The notes: generated from the sequence alone by a model not told the origin. Numbered from the stretch's first letter, positions 15,944-25,491 are shown. The stretch is 64,000 nucleotides of DNA from Eisenbergiella tayi (GCF_001881565.1 NZ_MPDJ01000013.1:1-64000), one strand, 5' to 3'. Translations and numbers: made by a program.

Positions 15944-18272
15944 ACTGATTTTTTCCTCCATTTATCTTAAATTCTCTTGGTGTGCATCCGAACTGCTTTT
16001 TAAATAATTGATAAAAATAATTCTCATTAACTATACCTACTGATTCCGCTACTTTTTTAATTGACAAATTAGTATCTGTCAGCAGAATTGCTGCCTGCTT
16101 CATCCGGTAATTAAGTATATAGTCATTCAATGAAATATCTGTACACTGCCTAAATTTCTTTGATAGATAACGGGGAGACAAAGACAAAAAATCTGCAATA
16201 TTCTGCAGGGACAGATTAATATCCGTATAATTCAATTCTATGTATTCTATTACCGAATTTAAAAATTGCGGTTCTTCCTCCGAACAGGCTTCATCTTTAC
16301 AATAAAAAGCACCTGACACAATCTTCTTAAGACTTTTGAGCATATCTGATAATCTTTCTTCCTCAAGCACCATTACTGAAAATTTGTTAAAATCAATTCG
16401 CTTTCCCTTTCTGCTTAAATCGTACATATCGTTTATACATGTATAAATCAATGTCAGCACCTCTGTAACAGCGAAAAAAACATAGTCGCAATTTAATTTG
16501 GCGATTTCTTTTCCTATGTTGTCCAGCTCATTTTCTATTTTATCTGTCTTTCTTATTCTCAGGGCATCCAATAGCCGCTTCTTGCTCTCCGAAGAACAGC
16601 TCATAGCATTATTTTTCATATTTTCTGCGCATAATTTAGTTGTCAGAATATTCTCACTGCCATATATCATCCGATATTTCAGACAATCTTGAGCATCTTT
16701 ATATAATCCTGCAAGTTTACTGATATCATTTGCATTTTCACTTATTGCAATGCTTAATTCAATATCCAGATTTTCCGAACAAAATTCTTTAACTTCCTCC
16801 AATATTTTCAGAAGGGAGTTTTGGCCTCCCTCCTGTGATTTCCGGTTTAAAACAAATATAGTTTCCATCTCATTTTGCCTTGTATTCTCCACCAGATATT
16901 CTGTCCCAAGCATTTCCATGCACACGTTCCCGACAGAATACAATAATAGTTCCTCATCGGAAGTCTTAAAATCGTATCTGTTATTATCAAATTCATTCAA
17001 TTTTACAATGACAACCGTGATATCCCAGAACTCCTGAATTGCAAAAGCTGTATTCGGCAATACTTTTTTGTATTCTTTCCATATGCTTCCATCATGGTCG
17101 CAAAGTAATTTTCCTAAAAGCAGTCTTCTTAAAATATCATCGTTGGCAACTTTCTGCTGCTGTAAAATCTCATTTTTCTTTGCGGAATACTCTAAAATTT
17201 CCTGTACACGTTGAAACTCACTTCCATGTTTCTTTTTCTGCAGTTCAGGCAATTCCTTCATTTCTTCTGTAAATTTTATAAGTTCATCCACTGGTTTATA
17301 TAATATTTTTGAAAAAAAACATATAATAAACAATCCAAGGAAAATACATATCACCGTAAAAAGCAAAAACACTTTTCGTATGTCCGTGATATCCTTAAAA
17401 ACCTTTTCATAATCCTGAAGAAGTATTAATACATCTCCATAGTCATTTACGCATAAATAGGAGACAAGACTTGATTCATCTCTTGCCAGATAATCTCCGT
17501 AAGAATTCTGCAATTCTCCATTGCGGATTTTTTCCATACACTCATTTAATAAATCTACTTCCTTTGCTTCTCCCATATCTTCATGGGAAAAAAACGTTCC
17601 ATCTTTTCCCGCCAAGTATGCCTTGGCTTCTCCATTATTCTTGGATACCTGAGTCAGAGCTTCTATAAGCCAATCTGCATTCTGATTAATAATAACAAGA
17701 CTTGAATCCTTTCCGGGATTTTCGTATTCATACATCAAATAAGAGAAAACATAACTATATGCCTCCGGCTGCTCCGATACTTTTATTTTCCGAAAGATGG
17801 GAGTTAATCGTGAAATTTCTTCTGTCTCTGCTAAGAACACACCATCTTCATTGTAATAATCAACTCCTCTTTTTTCAGTAGAATACCATTCCTTTTTTTT
17901 ACAATTATAAACAGAAATAGACAGGACTGACGGCTGTGCATTAACTATGTTAGTATCCAACGAACGCATCGTTGCATGTACATCCATATAGGACAATTCA
18001 TGGTTATACATAAGTGCCATTACATCATTTCTAGAATATACGGTCAAACATAATGCAGATATATATTCCTTATAATATTCATAATCATGATGAATTTGCT
18101 GCAATACCTGCTTGTTAGCTTTTCTAATAATATTACTCATTTGAGACTCCGCTTTTCTTTGTACAGCAAGCGTAAAAGGAAGGATAAACACTGTGAGAAA
18201 AATCATTAAAAAAACAAAGATTTTATATAAATATCTATAACTTCTTCTTCGTAATTCATTTTTAATCTTCAT
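15936..18272 (-). CDS. Membrane-anchored AraC-family regulator (YesN/sensor type)
   Basis: 778 aa from the ATG at 18272; the in-frame TTG at 18275 is less likely. One membrane segment near residues 20-40 and another at about 298-322 (LFTVICIFLGLFIICFFSKI) enclose an extracytoplasmic sensing region. A cytoplasmic coupling region follows. The C-terminal ~100 residues are an AraC-type double helix-turn-helix (IADFLSLSPRYLSKKFRQ, then VAESVGIVNENYFYQLFKKQ). This single-protein sensor-activator is typical beside LplABC-type importers. It should sense an external glycan and switch on the esterase-importer-nitrilase genes downstream. It is the first gene of that unit, and overlaps the esterase gene. 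Confidence 0.9.
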   Translation of the reverse strand: MKIKNELRRRSYRYLYKIFVFLMIFLTVFILPFTLAVQRKAESQMSNIIRKANKQVLQQIHHDYEYYKEYISALCLTVYSRNDVMALMYNHELSYMDVHATMRSLDTNIVNAQPSVLSISVYNCKKKEWYSTEKRGVDYYNEDGVFLAETEEISRLTPIFRKIKVSEQPEAYSYVFSYLMYEYENPGKDSSLVIINQNADWLIEALTQVSKNNGEAKAYLAGKDGTFFSHEDMGEAKEVDLLNECMEKIRNGELQNSYGDYLARDESSLVSYLCVNDYGDVLILLQDYEKVFKDITDIRKVFLLFTVICIFLGLFIICFFSKILYKPVDELIKFTEEMKELPELQKKKHGSEFQRVQEILEYSAKKNEILQQQKVANDDILRRLLLGKLLCDHDGSIWKEYKKVLPNTAFAIQEFWDITVVIVKLNEFDNNRYDFKTSDEELLLYSVGNVCMEMLGTEYLVENTRQNEMETIFVLNRKSQEGGQNSLLKILEEVKEFCSENLDIELSIAISENANDISKLAGLYKDAQDCLKYRMIYGSENILTTKLCAENMKNNAMSCSSESKKRLLDALRIRKTDKIENELDNIGKEIAKLNCDYVFFAVTEVLTLIYTCINDMYDLSRKGKRIDFNKFSVMVLEEERLSDMLKSLKKIVSGAFYCKDEACSEEEPQFLNSVIEYIELNYTDINLSLQNIADFLSLSPRYLSKKFRQCTDISLNDYILNYRMKQAAILLTDTNLSIKKVAESVGIVNENYFYQLFKKQFGCTPREFKINGGKNQYV

Positions 18273-18275
18273 CAA

Positions 18276-18588
18276 TATTACTTCCTTTATCTTAATATGG
18301 TAAATAAAGTATACTATAATGACTCCTTATACAATTCTCCAATTTTTGTAAATAACTATAAATTTCGTAAATGATAAATAAAAATATTCTATTAGTACTT
18401 ATTTAACATTTTGTTTCGTAAAAAAAAGACTTCAAGTACAGTATAATTCTGTAGCCTTGAAGTCTTTCATAATACTAATGCTGCATGTTTTCTTTCGGAA
18501 CACTTTCCAGATGGTGAAGCAGGACCTTTCCCTGTTAGGAATACCGATGTGATATGCAGCCTGGTCTATCTGCGGTTTTCCGTTTGTA
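18276..18588. other. Intergenic region between AraC regulator and yibE/F genes
   Basis: The 313 bp hold the AT-rich promoter region of the AraC regulator. On the minus strand, TTGTAT and TATACT lie 15 bases apart near 18310-18340, a weak match. It also holds the terminator at 18418-18467. The remainder (about 18470-18588) shows no gene or repeat I can support. Confidence 0.5.
18418..18467 (-). terminator. Intrinsic terminator after yibE/F
   Basis: On the minus strand a 12-bp stem AAAGACTTCAAG/CTTGAAGTCTTT with a nested CTGTA/TACAG pair (18425-18441 with 18449-18467) is followed by an eight-U run. It lies 120 bp after the yibE/F stop codon and ends the alcohol dehydrogenase-phosphatase-yibE/F direction of transcription. 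Confidence 0.85.
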
Positions 18589-19740
18589 TTACCACATCCG
18601 CCGCTTTTTCCGTCTGGTAAGAAGCAGTCCCGCCATGAGGGCGGTAAAGGGGGCGACTGTAACCAGCCCGAAGCTTCCCACGACCGTATCCAGGACCTCT
18701 GCCGCCACATACTTATAGTTCAGGATATGATCCACCGGGGTTCCCTGGGCCATGAACACCATTAATAATGAAATATACCCGCCGGAGTATGCTAACAGAA
18801 GGGTGGTCGTCATAGTACCCATGGCGGCCCTTCCCACACGGAGTCCCGACAGAATGGCTTCCGGGGCGCTGATATCCGGCTTCTTGCCGATCACCTCCCA
18901 AACGGCGGAGGTGATGTCCACCGCCAGATCCATCATGGCTCCCGATGCGCCGATAAATATGCTTGCCATAAAAATAGAGGTCAGATCCAAATCCTGGTAA
19001 CCGCTGTAAAGCAAAGATTCGGAGCTTGTCATCACGGCGCCGTGGATTTTAAATAACCCGGTAAACAGAATACCGAGAATACAGGTCGTTGTTATGCCTA
19101 ACAAGGCCCCCGACACCGCAGTCAGGGTACGTTTGTCCAGACCGTAAACAAAAAAAATGATGATCGCCGTCAGTACTGCCGTAATTCCGATTCCCACCCA
19201 GACAGGAGAATAGCCTTTCAGGTAGCAGGGAACAAGAATCTTCCAGATCATCAATATGGTTATAAAAAAGGAAAGAATAGCCTGAAAACCGATTTTTCCG
19301 GCAAAAATTATCAGGAAAACCGCAAAGACTGCCAGAAGGATCACTTCCTTATCCAGGCGGTAATGATCCGAAATCACTACAGAACGGATCGTATCCCCCT
19401 GACAGCTTATAGTGAGCAGCGCCCGATCCCCTTCCTTAAAAATTTTGTCCTTTTCCAGGGATCCGCTAAGAAAGTTGACTCCCTCCAGAATTTTTCCTTT
19501 AAAATTCCCGTTTTCTATTTCCAGCATACAGCTCTGTTCCCCGGACTGGATGAGCCCGGATGTAATGATTGCAGAATTATCTGTCTCCACGACTTTGCCT
19601 ACCGCCCGTTCCGTACCCTGATAAATAAGGGCATCCTCATAGCCTGTAGGCAGGCATATGAGGATACCGATAAGAATCAGACCTATTAAAGTCGTCAGGA
19701 AAACTGAATTCTGCCTCTTCAGAAAAGGCATTATCTTCAT
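18589..19740 (-). CDS. YibE/F family membrane protein
   Basis: 383 aa. The N-terminal segment (about residues 15-33) anchors an extracytoplasmic beta-rich domain of ~100 residues. Then come about seven membrane helices, containing FIGASGAMMDLAVDITSAVWEV and the LRVGRAAMGTMTTTLLLAYSG signature of the YibE/F family. The family is annotated only as a putative transporter. The start ATG shares an A with the phosphatase stop (TAATG), so the two are translationally coupled. A phosphatase followed by a transporter-like protein suggests a role in phosphate or phosphorylated-compound uptake, but this is inference. Confidence 0.88.
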   Translation of the reverse strand: MKIMPFLKRQNSVFLTTLIGLILIGILICLPTGYEDALIYQGTERAVGKVVETDNSAIITSGLIQSGEQSCMLEIENGNFKGKILEGVNFLSGSLEKDKIFKEGDRALLTISCQGDTIRSVVISDHYRLDKEVILLAVFAVFLIIFAGKIGFQAILSFFITILMIWKILVPCYLKGYSPVWVGIGITAVLTAIIIFFVYGLDKRTLTAVSGALLGITTTCILGILFTGLFKIHGAVMTSSESLLYSGYQDLDLTSIFMASIFIGASGAMMDLAVDITSAVWEVIGKKPDISAPEAILSGLRVGRAAMGTMTTTLLLAYSGGYISLLMVFMAQGTPVDHILNYKYVAAEVLDTVVGSFGLVTVAPFTALMAGLLLTRRKKRRMW

Positions 19741-21398
19741 TATTGTACTCCTAACAGGGCAGCCATTTTGCTGTAAATATCCGTGTTGTCATAGTAACCG
19801 TCAAAGCTCTCGGCACCGACGCCCTGCACGAGCACCTCCACAGGCAGGCCGGTATGGGCATAGGATCCGAAATTAATACCGCTCTTATTATTCAGGATGT
19901 GGGTAATAGTTACGGTAAGCGGCTCATAGCTTCCGTAGCGGATATACTCATCCTGGGCGAATTCCGCTTCCTCTCCGGTGCGGGACATGGTAGTCTCATA
20001 GGCTGTTTTCAGCTGTCCGTACTCATACTCCGTCATGACAAGCGCGCCGTCATTATCGGATTCCGGATGCTGATCCGCGCTGTCCTTCTGCTGTGTCGTT
20101 TCACTGTCCGTTCCGGCAGGCACCTGAAGGCCGAACAGCTCCGTTACATCCTTCATCACGGTTTCAAAATCTGTTTTATTTTCCTTATATCCGGATACAT
20201 AGTCGGAATCATATTTCGCGTAGGAAATCTTCTGATTTTCAAAATTTTTCAAGAAGGTGTCATAGTCGGTTCCTGCAAAGCCAATAGTAAGGCCGCCGGT
20301 TTCATGATCTCCTGTTACGATGATTAGTGTTTCTTCCGGATGCTCATTATAGAATTCCACTGCCTTTTCCACCGCATTGTCAAAGGCAATCGTATCCGTG
20401 ATGGTAGACGCCGCATCATTGGCGTGGCATGCCCAGTCGATTTTGCCGCCTTCCACCATCATAAAGAACCCGTTATCGTTATCCAGCACCTCGATGCCCT
20501 TCTCCACATAGTCGGCCAACGCCCATTCCTCTTCGGCTCTGTCCAGCTCATAAGACATGGCGCTGCTGTCTGCAAGGTGCTCATCAATGGCAATAACTTT
20601 GCCGTCCTCTGCCTTTAAGGCTTCCGCCTCCGCCTGAGTCTGAACCACCTTATATCCGGCGGCTTCCGCCAGAGCGTAGAGATCTTCCTTATCTTTTTCT
20701 TTTCCCGTAGGCTGCAGCAAACCGCCGCCTGCGAAATAATCAAACCCGCTGTCAATCATTTCCAGACCAATGTCATAATAGCTGCTTCTGGATGCCTGAT
20801 GGGCATAGAATGCTGCGGGTGTCGCATGGTTTAAGTTTACGGTAGAAAGGATGCCTATCTTCATATCCTTCTGGGCCTTCAGCTTTTCTGCGATAGTTTC
20901 ATAGGTCTGTGTAAAGTCTTCGCTCACGTTAATGCTGCCGCTCCAGGTCTTATTGCCGGTTGCAATGGAGGTAGCCGTGGATGCGGAATCCGGCGCAAAA
21001 GAGGTGCTGTCATAGGTCTGTGCGGAGCCTGCTATGGGAAAATTCATCATGGTCAGATTATTTTTGCTGTCCAGTTTTGTTTTTTCTTCTCCTTCCACAG
21101 TTACGGTTCCTGCATTTTGTCCCTGAGAGGCGCTGAGGTAATAATTGGTCAGCTGTACCTGGGGATAACTCATCCCGTCGCCGATAAACAAAAATACATA
21201 TTTAGGGACGCCTGCCTGAGTTTCTTCCACGCCAGTGCTTTCTGCCGATGCCTGACTTTCTGCCGGTGCCAAAGACTCTTCCTGGCTCTGGCCCGTCTGG
21301 CCGGCGCTTTCCTGCTGGGTTCCCGTGCCGGTGCAGCCTGTAAGAGCCGCCGCCAGCATCATTCCTGCCAATAATACAGATACAATTTTCTTTCTCAC
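19740..21398 (-). CDS. Alkaline phosphatase lipoprotein (PhoA type)
   Basis: 552 aa. The signal peptide MRKKIVSVLLAGMMLAAALTGC has a lipobox (Cys22), followed by a Ser/Gln/Glu-rich linker to about residue 65. Catalytic motifs of the alkaline phosphatase superfamily are present in order: FIGDGMS, the nucleophile region PDSASTATSIATGNKTW, HATPAAFYAHQASR, MVEGGKIDWACHAND, VTGDHETGGL and the C-terminal AHTGLPVEV. It hydrolyses phosphate monoesters outside the cell, binding two zinc and one magnesium ion. The start is GTG, with AAGGAG about 11 bases upstream. A candidate PhoP box lies about 100 bp upstream. The downstream gene (yibE/F) overlaps by one base. Confidence 0.94.
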   Translation of the reverse strand: MRKKIVSVLLAGMMLAAALTGCTGTGTQQESAGQTGQSQEESLAPAESQASAESTGVEETQAGVPKYVFLFIGDGMSYPQVQLTNYYLSASQGQNAGTVTVEGEEKTKLDSKNNLTMMNFPIAGSAQTYDSTSFAPDSASTATSIATGNKTWSGSINVSEDFTQTYETIAEKLKAQKDMKIGILSTVNLNHATPAAFYAHQASRSSYYDIGLEMIDSGFDYFAGGGLLQPTGKEKDKEDLYALAEAAGYKVVQTQAEAEALKAEDGKVIAIDEHLADSSAMSYELDRAEEEWALADYVEKGIEVLDNDNGFFMMVEGGKIDWACHANDAASTITDTIAFDNAVEKAVEFYNEHPEETLIIVTGDHETGGLTIGFAGTDYDTFLKNFENQKISYAKYDSDYVSGYKENKTDFETVMKDVTELFGLQVPAGTDSETTQQKDSADQHPESDNDGALVMTEYEYGQLKTAYETTMSRTGEEAEFAQDEYIRYGSYEPLTVTITHILNNKSGINFGSYAHTGLPVEVLVQGVGAESFDGYYDNTDIYSKMAALLGVQ

Positions 21399-21443
21399 TT
21401 TTTTGTAATCTCCTTCTTAATATGTAATAAAACTGACATGCTT

Positions 21444-21508
21444 ATTATAAAGGAGAAAACTTAAGTTCATTAAAGGGTTCCCGCAAAATGAATGTAAAAT
21501 CATGTAAA
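21444..21508 (-). promoter_or_regulatory. Candidate Pho box and promoter of the phosphatase gene
   Basis: On the minus strand two TTTACA motifs (complements of 21493-21498 and 21503-21508) are 10 bp apart, the arrangement of PhoP binding sites in Firmicutes (TTHACA with 4-6 bp spacers). A -10 TATAAT (complement of 21444-21449) follows, with no good -35, as expected for an activator-dependent promoter. The alkaline phosphatase start is about 45 bp further on. Confidence 0.55.
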
Positions 21509-21580
21509 ATATTCCATTTGTACCGGCGAATCGGATTTCGTTCCTCCGGACTCATTTCCGGCGGAGCATCTGCAGTTTTT

Positions 21581-22738
21581 CTAGCGGAACAGCTGCAGAT
21601 GTTCCCTGTCAAGCATGAACGGATAATTTTTCAGCTTGGCAGGATTCGCAAGAACCTCATCCATGGTGCGCTCCCATAATTCCTCCGGAACAGACACCTC
21701 TCCCAGAAGCTGCCTGATATATTCGGAAAAAGGCTGCACTCCTCCAAAATCAAGAAGAGAGAGCATTTTCATGACCTCTTCCTGATCTCCGTAATTCCGG
21801 ATAAAGCCGGGCAGAAAAATCCCCACAGCCTTTCCATGAGGGAGTCCCATCTCACAGGTAATGGGATAACTCAGTCCATGGGGCAGGCTGGTTCCCGTAT
21901 GGGTGATAGCCATGCCGCCCAATGTACATGCCCGCATCAGAGCCTCCCTCTCTTCTTCTCCGATTTCATACCGAAGAAGCTTATCCTTTATCCTGGCCCA
22001 GGTCCGAAGCCCCATCTCACTATAGATCCGGCTGTAACTCGTAGTATTAGTATTCAAATGGCTTTCTATCAGATGGGCCAGTGTATCCACCGCCGTATGA
22101 ATACAGCCGCTGCGGGATGCCGTCTGCAGATAGGAGACATCCACAAGGGCCAGGGCCGGGAAGATGTGATGGCTTATACTCTGCTTCGTTTTCTTTTCCA
22201 GATGGGAAAAGGCACCCTGTGCCGCCGATCCCGGCACTGTGGTGAGCACAATATCCGGAAGGACGTTTTTGGTAAGGATAGCATACGGGGTCACCTCCGA
22301 ACCCGTCCCCGCAGTAGTGGGAACCTCCGCTACCGGAAATGCCGGATATACCGGCCCCTGTGCGCTGACCTGCGCTTTCGTATATAAAAGCCGTTCATCA
22401 TGCTCCGGATTGGCCATCATCAGGGCGATTGCTTTGGAGGCGTCCATAGGAGAACCGCCTCCCACACCGATCACGAAATCCGCTCCTTCTTTGATTCCCA
22501 GCGCTCTTGCCCGCATGACTGTTTCCACGGAAGGATTCTCTTCAATGTCATCAAAAACCACATAAGGAACTCTCTCCCGTTCCAGCGCCCCTGTTACATC
22601 CTCCAGGGAACCGTTTATCCGTGAAGAATGCTTTCCTGTGACCACCATGGCCTTTGTCCCCAGCGCCGCAAGCTCACGGCTGTGGTTTTCCACACAATTT
22701 TTCTCACTGTATACTTTGGTTGGCATATAAAGCTTCAT
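21581..22738 (-). CDS. Iron-containing alcohol dehydrogenase (group III)
   Basis: 385 aa from MKLYMPTKVY at 22738; the frame stays open to 22810, but without a ribosome site, while AGAGGAACGG precedes 22738. The NAD(P)-binding motif GVGGGSPMDASKAIA and substrate-side EVPTTAGTGSEVTP are intact. The metal-site histidines lie in TLAHLIESH, ITHTGTSLPHGLSYP and MGLPHGKAVG. It reduces aldehydes or ketones, or oxidises alcohols, with NAD(P)H; fermentative butanol or 1,2-diol routes are typical. It precedes the phosphatase gene by 182 bp and has nothing obvious in common with it. Confidence 0.92.
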   Translation of the reverse strand: MKLYMPTKVYSEKNCVENHSRELAALGTKAMVVTGKHSSRINGSLEDVTGALERERVPYVVFDDIEENPSVETVMRARALGIKEGADFVIGVGGGSPMDASKAIALMMANPEHDERLLYTKAQVSAQGPVYPAFPVAEVPTTAGTGSEVTPYAILTKNVLPDIVLTTVPGSAAQGAFSHLEKKTKQSISHHIFPALALVDVSYLQTASRSGCIHTAVDTLAHLIESHLNTNTTSYSRIYSEMGLRTWARIKDKLLRYEIGEEEREALMRACTLGGMAITHTGTSLPHGLSYPITCEMGLPHGKAVGIFLPGFIRNYGDQEEVMKMLSLLDFGGVQPFSEYIRQLLGEVSVPEELWERTMDEVLANPAKLKNYPFMLDREHLQLFR

Positions 22739-22885
22739 ATTCCGTTCCTCTCTTTCCCGGTCCGCTCCTGCTGACCCGTGCGGTTCCTCTTTCTTCCGAT
22801 TATATCGCAAATGGCGGTTTCATGCCAGATACATATGCGGCATGGAAGTATCCGATATAAATCCCTGCGTAATTTTTCCCTGCAC

Positions 22886-22921
22886 AAAAAGGCGCCCCCG
22901 CCGCCGGGGAACGCCTTTTTT
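22886..22921. terminator. Terminator after nrdD
   Basis: AAAAAGGCGCCCCC pairs with GGGGAACGCCTTTTTT around a 4-base loop, giving U-runs on both strands. It starts 14 bases after the nrdD stop on the minus strand and is the likely end of the nrdD transcript. Confidence 0.9.
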
Positions 22922-22934
22922 CACATTCGCATAT

Positions 22935-25325
22935 TTATGCGTTTACTGCTTCTTTTTGCTCCGCATACTTTTTAATATTGGATACATTGGTAATTTTCCG
23001 GAACTCCTCCCCGTTAACCACAACGAGGGTCGGAGCCTGCATTACTCCGTATTTGCTTGCCAGCACTGCATTTTCTTCCGCATCAATGGGAATATAGTTC
23101 TCATTTTTCAGGTATTCCTTAGCCAGTCTGCAGTTCGGGCAGGTTTTGGTCGTAAAGAGGTATTTTACGTCTTCAGGCGCCTCTATCTTTACTTCCGAAT
23201 TCTTTTCATAATCGGATAAGGTGACCACTCTTGCGGAAGGATGCTTCAAAACAGAATGGGAAAGGTCGTATTCCGTCCTGTTCTCGAATTCCTGCGCTTT
23301 TCCGTCATTCCAGTTCTGAACCGGCCTGTAGTATCCTGTGATACGGCTCCAAACCTCGGTCACTCTGCCGCACTTGGGACATACCTTCTGTTCTCCGGTA
23401 AGATAGCCATGCTCGGAGCAGATGGAATAGGTGGGTGACAGGGTATAATAAGGAAGCGTATAATTCTCGGCAATCGTACGTACCAGATTCGCCGCCGCCT
23501 TCCAGTCCGGAAGCTTCTCGCCCAGGAACGCATGAAATACGGTTCCTGAGGTATACAGGGTCTGTATTTCATCCTGAATATCCAGAGCGTCAAAAATATC
23601 CACGGTATAATCCACCGGCAGATGGGAGGAATTGGTATAATAACAGGTATCTCCCGGCTTTCCTGCCGTTTTGATTCCCGGCCATCTTTTCTTGTCATGC
23701 TTTGCAAGACGGTAAGTGGTGCTTTCCGCAGGAGTTGCCTCCAGGTTGTACAGATCACCGTACTGCTCCTGGTAATCAGCCAGTCTTTCACGCATGTGGT
23801 TCAGTACTTCCTTCGTAAAATCCTGCGTCTTTTCAGCGGACATATCTTCTCTGAGCCAGTTGGCGTTAAGCCCTACCTCATTCATTCCGATCAATCCGAT
23901 AGTGGAAAAATGATTATCAAAGTTCCCCAGATATCTTCTGGTATAAGGATACAGCCCTTCATTCAGCAGTCTGGTGATAACCTGCCTCTTTATTTTAAGG
24001 GAACGGGCGGAAATATCCATCATCTTGTCAAGGCGCTTGTAAAAATCTTCTTTGTCCGCAGACAGATACGCGATACGGGGCATATTGATAGTTACCACCC
24101 CAACGCTGCCAGTGCTCTCTCCGGAGCCGAAATACCCGCCTGTTTTCTTTCTCAGTTCTCTCAGATCCAGACGAAGCCTGCAGCACATGGAACGTACGTC
24201 GCTGGGCTGCATGTCGGAATTAATATAATTGCTGAAATAAGGGGTTCCGTATTTTGCTGTCATTTCAAAGAGGAGTCTGTTGTTTTCTGTGTCGGACCAG
24301 TCAAAATCCTTGGTAATAGAATATGTAGGGATAGGATACTGGAAGCCTCTTCCGTTGGCATCGCCCTCAATCATGATCTCAATGAAGGCCTTGTTGACCA
24401 TATCCATTTCCTTCTTGCAGTCCTTATAAAGGAAATCCATTTCTTTACCGCCCACCACGGCAGGAAGCTCCGCCAGGTCGTCGGGCACTGTCCAGTCCAG
24501 GGTGATATTGGAAAACGGCGCCTGGGTTCCCCAGCGGCTGGGGGTATTTACGCCATAAATAAAGGATTCAATACATTTTTTCACTTCCGGATAGGTCAGG
24601 TTATCCACTTTAACAAAGGGGGCCAGATAGGTGTCAAACGAGGAGAAAGCCTGGGCTCCCGCCCATTCGTTCTGCATGATCCCGAGGAAGTTTACCATCT
24701 GATTGCACAGCACGGAAAGATGGGCCGCCGGAGCGGAAGTGATCTTTCCCGTAATTCCTCCCAGGCCTTCCGTAATCAGCTGCTTCAAAGACCAGCCGGC
24801 ACAGTATCCGGTGAGCATGGACAGGTCATGAATATGGATGTCTGCATTCCTGTGGGCTTCTGCGATTTCCTCATCGTATATTTCCGAAAGCCAGTAATTG
24901 GCTGTAACAGCGCCGGAGTTGCTCAGGATAAGACCTCCTACGGAATAGGTGACGGTGGAATTTTCTTTCACACGCCAGTCTTCTACCTTTACATAACTGT
25001 TTACCACATCCTTGTAATCCAGGATGGTGGATTTCAGGTTACGGATCTTCTCACGCTGCTTGCGGTAAAGGATATATGCCTTTGCCACTTCCGTATAGCC
25101 TGCCTGCTCCAGGACCTTCTCCACGCTGTCCTGAATATCCTCCACATGAATGGCGCCGTCCTTCACCTTATCCTGAAAATCTGCGGTGACACGCAGTGCC
25201 AGCAGATCGATAATATCATTGGTAGTCTCCATATCCGTAGCATTGAATGCTTTCATAATCACATCATTTATCTTGGTTAATGTGAAATCGGCAGTCTCAC
25301 CGTTTCTTTTAATTACATGAAACAT
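22935..25325 (-). CDS. nrdD: Anaerobic ribonucleoside-triphosphate reductase fused to a C-terminal redoxin
   Basis: 796 aa. It reduces ribonucleotides to deoxyribonucleotides without oxygen. The ATP-cone domain is at residues 1-90 (FHVIKRNGETADFTLTKIND). The catalytic barrel carries SMLTGYCAGWSL and NEVGLNANW. A zinc site CSEHGYLTGEQKVCPKC (Cys636, His639, Cys649, Cys652) is followed by the glycyl-radical loop SRITGYYRP with Gly664. From about residue 719 a thioredoxin-fold domain with CPNC (Cys729, Cys732) and a cis-Pro loop MQAPTL is fused. Such a domain can supply electrons in place of formate. The activase gene nrdG, usually next door, is not in this window. It has its own promoter and structured leader upstream, and a terminator downstream. 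Confidence 0.95.
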   Translation of the reverse strand: MFHVIKRNGETADFTLTKINDVIMKAFNATDMETTNDIIDLLALRVTADFQDKVKDGAIHVEDIQDSVEKVLEQAGYTEVAKAYILYRKQREKIRNLKSTILDYKDVVNSYVKVEDWRVKENSTVTYSVGGLILSNSGAVTANYWLSEIYDEEIAEAHRNADIHIHDLSMLTGYCAGWSLKQLITEGLGGITGKITSAPAAHLSVLCNQMVNFLGIMQNEWAGAQAFSSFDTYLAPFVKVDNLTYPEVKKCIESFIYGVNTPSRWGTQAPFSNITLDWTVPDDLAELPAVVGGKEMDFLYKDCKKEMDMVNKAFIEIMIEGDANGRGFQYPIPTYSITKDFDWSDTENNRLLFEMTAKYGTPYFSNYINSDMQPSDVRSMCCRLRLDLRELRKKTGGYFGSGESTGSVGVVTINMPRIAYLSADKEDFYKRLDKMMDISARSLKIKRQVITRLLNEGLYPYTRRYLGNFDNHFSTIGLIGMNEVGLNANWLREDMSAEKTQDFTKEVLNHMRERLADYQEQYGDLYNLEATPAESTTYRLAKHDKKRWPGIKTAGKPGDTCYYTNSSHLPVDYTVDIFDALDIQDEIQTLYTSGTVFHAFLGEKLPDWKAAANLVRTIAENYTLPYYTLSPTYSICSEHGYLTGEQKVCPKCGRVTEVWSRITGYYRPVQNWNDGKAQEFENRTEYDLSHSVLKHPSARVVTLSDYEKNSEVKIEAPEDVKYLFTTKTCPNCRLAKEYLKNENYIPIDAEENAVLASKYGVMQAPTLVVVNGEEFRKITNVSNIKKYAEQKEAVNA

Positions 25326-25436
25326 TTTCCTTCCCCCTCTGTGGTTTTCGTTCTCTCTTCATACTTTTTCCCGGCTTTGACAGGGAAAAACCATCCTGCG
25401 GCTTATCCGTCAAAGCTCTCCTATAGGCTTAAAAAT

Positions 25437-25472
25437 GGACAAGTGTCCATCAAAACCGATGGACACTTGCCC
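25437..25472 (-). promoter_or_regulatory. Structured leader of nrdD (possible attenuator)
   Basis: A 12-bp stem (CAAGTGTCCATC at 25440-25451 with 25458-25469) plus two flanking pairs closes on a 6-base loop; on the minus strand it is followed by ATTTTTAAG, so it can act as an intrinsic terminator. It lies after the predicted nrdD promoter, about 110 bp before the start codon. A second stem, GCTTTGAC with GTCAAAGC (25374-25381 with 25409-25416), follows in the leader. Alternatively it simply terminates readthrough from the TPR gene. Confidence 0.55.
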
Positions 25473-25491
25473 CTGATTGGGCGATGAAATT

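Noticed and set aside
23622..25280. 552-codon plus-strand frame opposite nrdD
   Set aside because: Antisense shadow of a strongly conserved gene with no protein family features.
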